Shown: piece by piece, positions 58,768-64,000 of the stretch
How positions within the stretch are numbered: the first letter of the stretch is position 1
Layout: each line of letters starts with the position of its first letter
Source: Cymodocea nodosa
Lineage: Eukaryota > Streptophyta > Magnoliopsida > Alismatales > Cymodoceaceae
Length of the DNA stretch: 64,000 nucleotides
NCBI GenBank assembly: GCA_036874045.1
Contig: CM072339.1
Location: 1,495,501-1,559,500, forward strand
Reading direction: 5' to 3'
The notes under the pieces: model-generated
Database searches by the model: none
What the model saw: the letters and a program-made list of their open reading frames with translations, nothing else
What the model was told of the DNA's origin: nothing
Translations under genes and position numbers: made by a program

Positions 58768-59094
58768 TCAGCCGTCGATGGAAGAAGCCGTGGTGGTGGT
58801 GGTGGTGGCCTCGCCGTCGGCCGCCTCGCTCCGCCTCCGGGGAGGAACGCACATCCACCCCTTGATTTTGACCCCCACCTGCTTCCAATCCTCCAACTCT
58901 CGGAGTCCATTCGCATGGAGAACGGCGACCCCGGCCGTGGCGCCGGCACCGACGAACAGCGAAGCCACGACGAAGGCCTTGAAGGGCATGGAAGCCGCAG
59001 TGCTACCCCCGTCCATTCCCCTCTGGGCCGACACGATTCCCGCCGCCATCTGCGCGGTGCTCGCCGCTCCCCACCACCACCACTCCTCCCCCAT
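58768..59094 (-). CDS. Small plant-specific membrane protein of unknown function
   Basis: An intronless frame of 108 residues on minus, starting MGEEWWWWGAASTAQMAAGI. A hydrophobic segment, MPFKAFVVASLFVGAGATAG (near residues 36-55), is followed by VAVLHANGLRELEDWKQVGV and a basic/Thr-rich tail. This layout (Trp-rich start, MPFKAF...ASLFVGA, then LHA.GI..VED) is shared, as far as I recall, by a family of uncharacterised short plant proteins; no function is known to me. The ATG at 59094 was chosen because the family begins with MG(D/E)EWWWWG; the frame extends upstream through a Gly-rich stretch to other ATGs at 59169 and 59199. The gene is head-to-head with the PHD protein gene. Translation is supported by family likeness rather than by splice evidence. 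Confidence 0.65.
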   Translation of the reverse strand: MGEEWWWWGAASTAQMAAGIVSAQRGMDGGSTAASMPFKAFVVASLFVGAGATAGVAVLHANGLRELEDWKQVGVKIKGWMCVPPRRRSEAADGEATTTTTTASSIDG

Positions 59095-59466
59095 CCCTAC
59101 CAACCCTAGTCCTCCTCCTCCTCCTCCTCCTCCGGGCCTCGATCTCCCACTCAAGTGCATATTTTCCATCTTTGCATATTTTATCCCTACATTCTGCAAA
59201 ATTCACATTTTCGTTCGAAAATTTTCCCACCAGTTCCCCGAGGCAAAAATTTTCCAAAACCCGCGAAGTTCGCAGATTAACGGTTGGAACCAATTTCTTC
59301 GCGGAGAGAACTCCAAATCACAGCGCCAATTCTGGTCTTTCTTTTGTTCCTTTTCCTTCCCACCATTCGAGCTTTGTACTTTCGAGTTTATGGTTCTCTA
59401 TAATATTAGAATCTTCATTTCAAATCCCATCACTTCCGAAATCGAATCCAGAAACCCTCCTTTTCC
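59095..59466. promoter_or_regulatory. Shared 372-bp spacer of a divergent gene pair
   Basis: Lies between the start codons of the small membrane protein (minus) and the PHD protein (plus). It must hold both leaders and promoters if both gene models are right. A CTC/TCC trinucleotide tract (59109-59134) and an AACCCTAG telo-box-like string (59102-59109) sit close to the minus-strand gene. No clear TATA box is visible. Confidence 0.45.
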
Positions 59467-60597
59467 ATGGCGAAGAACAACTTCCATTCTTTACCACCTT
59501 CCAAGAGATACAAGCTCCTCCACCAAGAAGAAAGCTTCCAAAACCCATCTCTCCAACCCCCAAGTACTCTACTTCCTGCCAAGAAACGGCCCGACCACTA
59601 CTATGAGCATTACCTCGTTGATTCACAGACCACTTGCTGCCTTCCTGCCAAGAAGCGAATTTGGGCTCTTCCCCCGCTTGTGTCCTTTGGGTGCCACGAG
59701 GAAGAGGCTGACGATGCCAAGAAAGAACGGTTGCCCGCTGGATTCCAACCAGATGGCGAAGGCTCGGAGGAAATGAAGGAAGAAAAACCCATTAAGGAGG
59801 AAGGGATGGAGAAGCATTTGGAAGAAGAGAAAGTAGGGGGGGAAGAAGAAGGTGAGGAAGATGGTGTCTTTTGTGCTGTTTGCAAAAGCACGGACGGGGA
59901 CGAACAAGACCCGATTGTGTTCTGCGATGGGTGTGACCTCATGGTTCACACCACATGCTACGGCAACCCGCTCATCGAGTCCATTACTGAAGGCGATTGG
60001 TTCTGCTGCACATGCCAGAGGAACCGGTACCGGAAGAAGAAGAAGGAAAAACAGGAGAAAACATTCAAGTGCTGTCTCTGCCCGGTGCAAGGTGGAGCAA
60101 TGAAACCAACAACAGATGGTAGATGGGCTCATATTCTATGCGCGCTCCTAGTGCCGGAGGTGTTCTTCCATGACCCTGTGGGAAGGGACGCGGTGGATTT
60201 GTCGAAGGTTCCGGCGTGGCGGTGGAAGGGGGTGTGCTACCTCTGCCGGTCTGGTTGTGGGTGCGTGATCCAGTGCTCTGAGCCCAAGTGTGGGTTGGAG
60301 TTCCACGTCTACTGTGGGTTGGAGAAGGAGCTCTGTTTGGAGTACATGGAGGGGAAGGGTGGGGGTGTGGTGATTGGGTTCTGCGAAGATCACACCGAGC
60401 TATGGAAGAAGGTATGCAATGTTTTTTTTATTTTCTGTGCCTCTCTTTTTGATAAGAAGATGAAACTATTTCTCTGATAAATTTGGTGTTTGGGTTTGGT
60501 TGATGTGCAGCAACAAATGACGGGCAAGTTCAAGATCGTGCCAAGAGAAGAGGAACAACAGGGGAAGAGGAAGAGGAAGAAGAAGAAGAAGAATTAG
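59467..60597 (+). CDS. PHD plus extended-PHD zinc-finger protein (JADE/BRPF-like)
   Basis: Likely chromatin reader in the nucleus. Two exons, 59467-60411 and 60511-60597, give 343 residues. After a low-complexity, Glu/Lys-rich N-terminus, residues 136-183 form a canonical PHD finger: C-AVC, D-PIVFCDGCDLMVHTTCYG, then GDWFCCTC. A basic linker (RYRKKKKEKQEK) leads to an extended PHD at about 201-309: KCCLCPVQGGAMKPTTDGRW, AHILCALLVPEVFF, CYLCRSGCGCVIQCSEPKCG, LEFHVYCGLE and FCEDHTELW. The C-terminus is a Lys/Arg run that could be a nuclear signal. The PHD-knuckle-ePHD layout is that of JADE/BRPF and the plant At3g14740-type proteins, which bind histone H3 tails. No bromodomain or PWWP domain is present. 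Confidence 0.88.
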
Positions 60598-63500
60598 AGT
60601 TTGTTCTTCAGAATTAAATCATGTGTTTTCCTTTTCTAAATGATTTGGGTAACTTATGTGACGTCCCAAGATTGGTGGTTGTTGACTTAGCAATTGCAAT
60701 TTGATCTAAATTTTCACGGCAGTGGTGCAAGATTTCTTTGTTTTGTGGACTGCATGTGGATGAACTTTGGATAATGATATACCGTAGATTATCCTATAAA
60801 TCAATCCATCAGTCACATAACTAGATTTCGTTTATATAAATGAAAATCTAAAAATCGCCCAGAGGAAACTGCTTTATTACGCCTCTCTGTACCATCAAAA
60901 TTTGTACTCGAGTTTGAATAACGAATATTTTAAAGGTTGATAGAGCTCGTTAAGTACTAGTCATCAAGTTATTACGATAAAGATATCCGTCATTAGATGG
61001 GCTGCCAAAAATGCCTGTCGATTGCCTATTCCAATTAACGAAGGGTTCTCGACGGGCATGTGCGGCAATGCTTCTCGAAGGTCGACGCCCGCCTGACGTC
61101 GATCGTCTCTTACAAGCGAGGATGACAGGCGGCAACGGCACGATATGTATATATACTCCATGGCCTTGAAGGGAAATGTTATTCTCCTGAAGTGTTTATG
61201 ATCGTGCCAACAACAATCAAAGATAAGATGAAACATATAGGGAGTCCAATACCAAAGGCACCACTTTCTTGTAGTCTTAAAAATTTGACCGCGGCCTTTT
61301 GGATTTCACATAATAGTTAATTTGTGATCGATGATGACGGCAAGTGCAAGGAAAAGAAGCCCGCAAATGAAATTGACGGCGATCTGCAGATCGATTAGAA
61401 GATGGTGGTGGTTTTGAAGACGTACGTACGTCGTTTCCAATGGGCGCCGTCGGTAAGGCTGCGAACGTTGCAACCAGTACGATGACTAGTTTCGTCGTGC
61501 CAGCTTTGAGCCGGCTCCATCCCTAGATCGTTCGAGACAAAAAAGAAATTTTTTGCTCTGGATGATTCTCTCAAGGCCCAGTGGCCTTCGATTTCTTGCT
61601 TGGGATGTTCTCAAGCTTCGATGGCTGGTGAGGTCTCCAAACTCTCGAATCTTCAAAGAGGCCATTAAACATGACTGGAATCTTCAATGGGGAAAAAAAA
61701 ATTTCGCCACTCCTTATGCTGATATCCGTAATGGCATTTGGATCAAAGTCATTAAGATTCTTCAACATCTTTGATCCTATTCCTTTCTTCTTGCAGTAGT
61801 TGCGGATTTTGGTTATATCGTTGCTTTTGATTTTAAGTCCGACTATAATTTTGATCATATTTCAGTTAACATATTTCTCCTCGTTAAAAAGTTCAATGGC
61901 GCATCTCTGCCTAAATTGCATTTCTTCTCGTTTCTTGGTAAAATATATCTCATTTACTAGAATAAAATTGCTCTAGTGACATTTGCATCTCCCAAGGATT
62001 TTAAACTCATTCCTAAATTCAATCTATTTTTGGGTAGCAATGCGCGTCTCTTTGCTAACTCAACCAAAGGCCAAAAATGATATTCTACTACTCTAAATCC
62101 TTTGAAAAAAAAATCTAATAACTCCCCAAGTAATTTCTCTTTGACTCAACCTTCCCCTTCTGTTGTTTACGCTTGCCATGATAACTTGACTCCTAGTAGC
62201 TCTGCTCTTTTCATCTACTAATAGCAATATCGTCACATCTCTTTCCCGTGCTAAAGGAGGACCTATCCTTAACCTGGACAATCAACCTCCTACCACCCCA
62301 ACCGAAGATGCACAGCCAAATCGCATCCTTTGGGTTTGGAAAATGTCACAGTTTTTAAAACTTCTATCTTAACTAAGCAATTAGAGATTTTGGATGAACT
62401 ATGTAAGATGGGAGACTTTGCTGAAGGAAAGGCTAACGCTGCTAAAGCTCCTGGCGTGTTTTTTGTGAATATCAACTAACCGCAAGCCTTTGAAACTATT
62501 AGAAGGCACTTAATCTATGGTAAGCACTCTTCTTATTTAGCCTGCTCAAACTATAATAATCTTACTTCCGTTTCTCCATTTCCAAGAGGGAGTTCTTCTC
62601 CTTAGATTTCCACTTCCATCTCGGATAGCTCTTCTTTAAACCCTCATATAGAGGGGCATCCTAACTTGCCTATTATTAATGATATATTATCTTGGAACTT
62701 GCTTTTTGATTTTGTGTCTTTTTGTAATGATATTGACTTATGTCTATCACAGGTTAATGCCACTTCTTTACTGAATAATTTCAAGCAGCGTTTTGATCTG
62801 CCTGATATCTCTTTGGGGGATGAACATATTTGTCTCTCCTCCTTTGAGAACCTTTACATTTTCTAGCTCCTTTTCTCTCCTTGTAGAGATTCTTTCTTTA
62901 ATTTCATCTTTTAACGAAGATTTTTGCTTGGAAGATTCATGGTTTAAGCTCTTGTAATAAAAAAAGAAAAGTTAAAAATTTAATCCGTATCAGCCATCCT
63001 AACTTGATCATCATTTTTGAAACCAAATAGGAACTCTTCCCTTCGTTTGTTCTTAATAAATTAGGTGGTAAACTCCTCCATAATTGGAATTTCATCCCTT
63101 CCTGTGGATCTGTGGGAGGTATTCTGGTTGGGCGGAATAACTCTTTACGTCTTCATAATGTCCTCAAGGAAACCTATTTTATTACCCTACATCTTTCATT
63201 TATTCCTTCCCACCTTCGTTGGTTTCTTACAGGTGTTTACGACTCTTGACAATTAGAAAATAAACTATATTTTATTGTTGAACTTAATTCTTTATCTTCT
63301 GAAGTCAATGGACATTGGGTAATAGGCAGTGAATTTAACTTATCCGCTTTGCTTATGAAAAATCTAGCGACACTTATTGAACTAATATCCTGAATGTGTT
63401 CAATGACTTTATTTCTCAGTCTAGTCTAAATGAGTTTTCATTTAATAACTTTCAGTTAGTCTAACTTCCAAAGCAAAGAAATTTTCTTGTGATTTTCTTT

Positions 63501-64000
63501 TGAATTATTTGGAATAAAAGAAGCTTCCTTATCTTTAGAGGAATTACTTCAACTATCTCATTAATTTTCTTAGTCTTATCGATTCGGCCCATTTTTGATT
63601 AGATAATCTTTTTGTAGTTATGGGGAAAGAAAAATTAACTGAAATCTAGCCTGCTTGGAATATGGTCTGGCCTGATGTTTTCTCTAATCCTACAACGCTT
63701 GAGGCTGGAACTGTTGCCGCCTTATCTACTGCTGTGGATGATCTACCCCTTCCTCTGGATGATGGGTAGATATTATCAAACAAGATACAGAAAATTAACC
63801 TCTCGGGTTCTACTTCTTTTCATGTTTTTTGCTTTTTGTTGAAGCTAGCTGTTATTAATTTGTAGTTTGGACATAACCTTTTGTTGGATTGCTTTATACT
63901 AGTTGTGGTTACATAATACATGCATTTCCTACTTTATTTTTTATAAAAATGAAAAAGCCTTCTCAAATTAGGTTATTGATCGATCAACTGGGAATCTGAA
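60598..64000. other. Right-end region, mostly LINE debris
   Basis: 60598-60850 is probably the PHD gene's 3' region. 60950-61540 is mixed sequence with no recognisable gene. From about 61550 to the window end the DNA is dominated by broken LINE reading frames, listed separately. Confidence 0.5.
61550..63860 (+). mobile_element. Decayed L1-type LINE (ORF1 end and endonuclease)
   Basis: From about 62975 a plus-strand frame reads ISHPNLIIIFETK, then GGKLLHNWNFIPSCGSVGGI and LVGRNNSLRLHN, followed by SHLRWFLTGVYDS, EVNGHWVIGSEFNLSALLMK and FNDFISQSSL-like pieces. These follow the L1 endonuclease in order (HPDIIFLQETK..., SxGxSGGIL, W...TGVYGP, GDFN). Upstream, 61550-62900 has long but broken frames in the position of ORF1; a segment near 61600-61770 reads like its N-terminal domain (WGKKNFATPYADIRNGIWIK). 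The reverse transcriptase would lie beyond the window. Many stops and frameshifts make it inactive. Confidence 0.65.

Noticed and set aside
58778..59776. A 332-codon plus-strand open frame
   Set aside because: It runs antisense over the small membrane protein, through the spacer, and then out of frame over the PHD protein exon. Its composition (Pro/His/Ser runs) is that of a shadow frame of GC-rich simple sequence.

Overview
The window is nuclear DNA of a flowering plant. Every recognisable gene is of plant type and split by GT-AG introns, and the spacers are AT-rich and full of decayed retroelements. GC-rich coding exons lying in AT-rich introns and spacers suggest a monocot outside the grasses, for example a banana or palm relative, but this is only an inference. 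There is no sign of bacterial, organellar or viral gene organisation.

Layout, left to right. (1) TFIIF alpha subunit (minus, 199-6551; runs off the left edge), with an old L1-type LINE in its fourth visible intron. (2) Secreted pectate lyase (minus, 7321-9191). (3) Small HSP20-like, tail-anchored RTM2-type protein (plus, 10795-11884). (4) An AT-rich spacer of about 6 kb. (5) Plant cysteine oxidase (plus, 17977-21626), preceded by a TATA box and a 20-codon upstream ORF. (6) A spacer with two adjoining MITE-like elements. (7) Group IIc WRKY factor with the variant heptad WRKYGKK (minus, 25070-26130). (8) PP2A catalytic subunit (minus, 28184-35951), with L1, Ty1-copia and RTE debris in its introns. 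(9) A 4 kb spacer with a 92-bp tandem repeat close to the PP2A start. (10) Glycerophosphocholine acyltransferase (plus, 39968-47058), with RTE-clade LINE fragments in two introns. (11) rRNA cytosine-C5 methyltransferase of the NSUN5 type (plus, 48242-56200), with site II elements just upstream. (12) A head-to-head pair: a small membrane protein (minus, 58768-59094) and a PHD/extended-PHD protein (plus, 59467-60597), sharing a 372-bp spacer. (13) A decayed L1-type LINE filling most of the right end.

The genes form no operon or obvious cluster. They are unrelated housekeeping, signalling and regulatory genes: basal transcription, oxygen sensing, phosphatase signalling, lipid remodelling, ribosome modification, chromatin reading and cell-wall degradation. 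I rebuilt exon structures by reading frames, splice sites and phases by hand; all ten gene models close in frame. I found no convincing new multi-gene system. The most unusual points are a C3HC4 RING-like cysteine/histidine pattern at the N-terminus of TFIIF alpha, a splice donor at the edge of a GA/CT microsatellite in the pectate lyase gene, related RTE remnants in introns of two genes, and a two-copy MITE-like family 24 kb apart.
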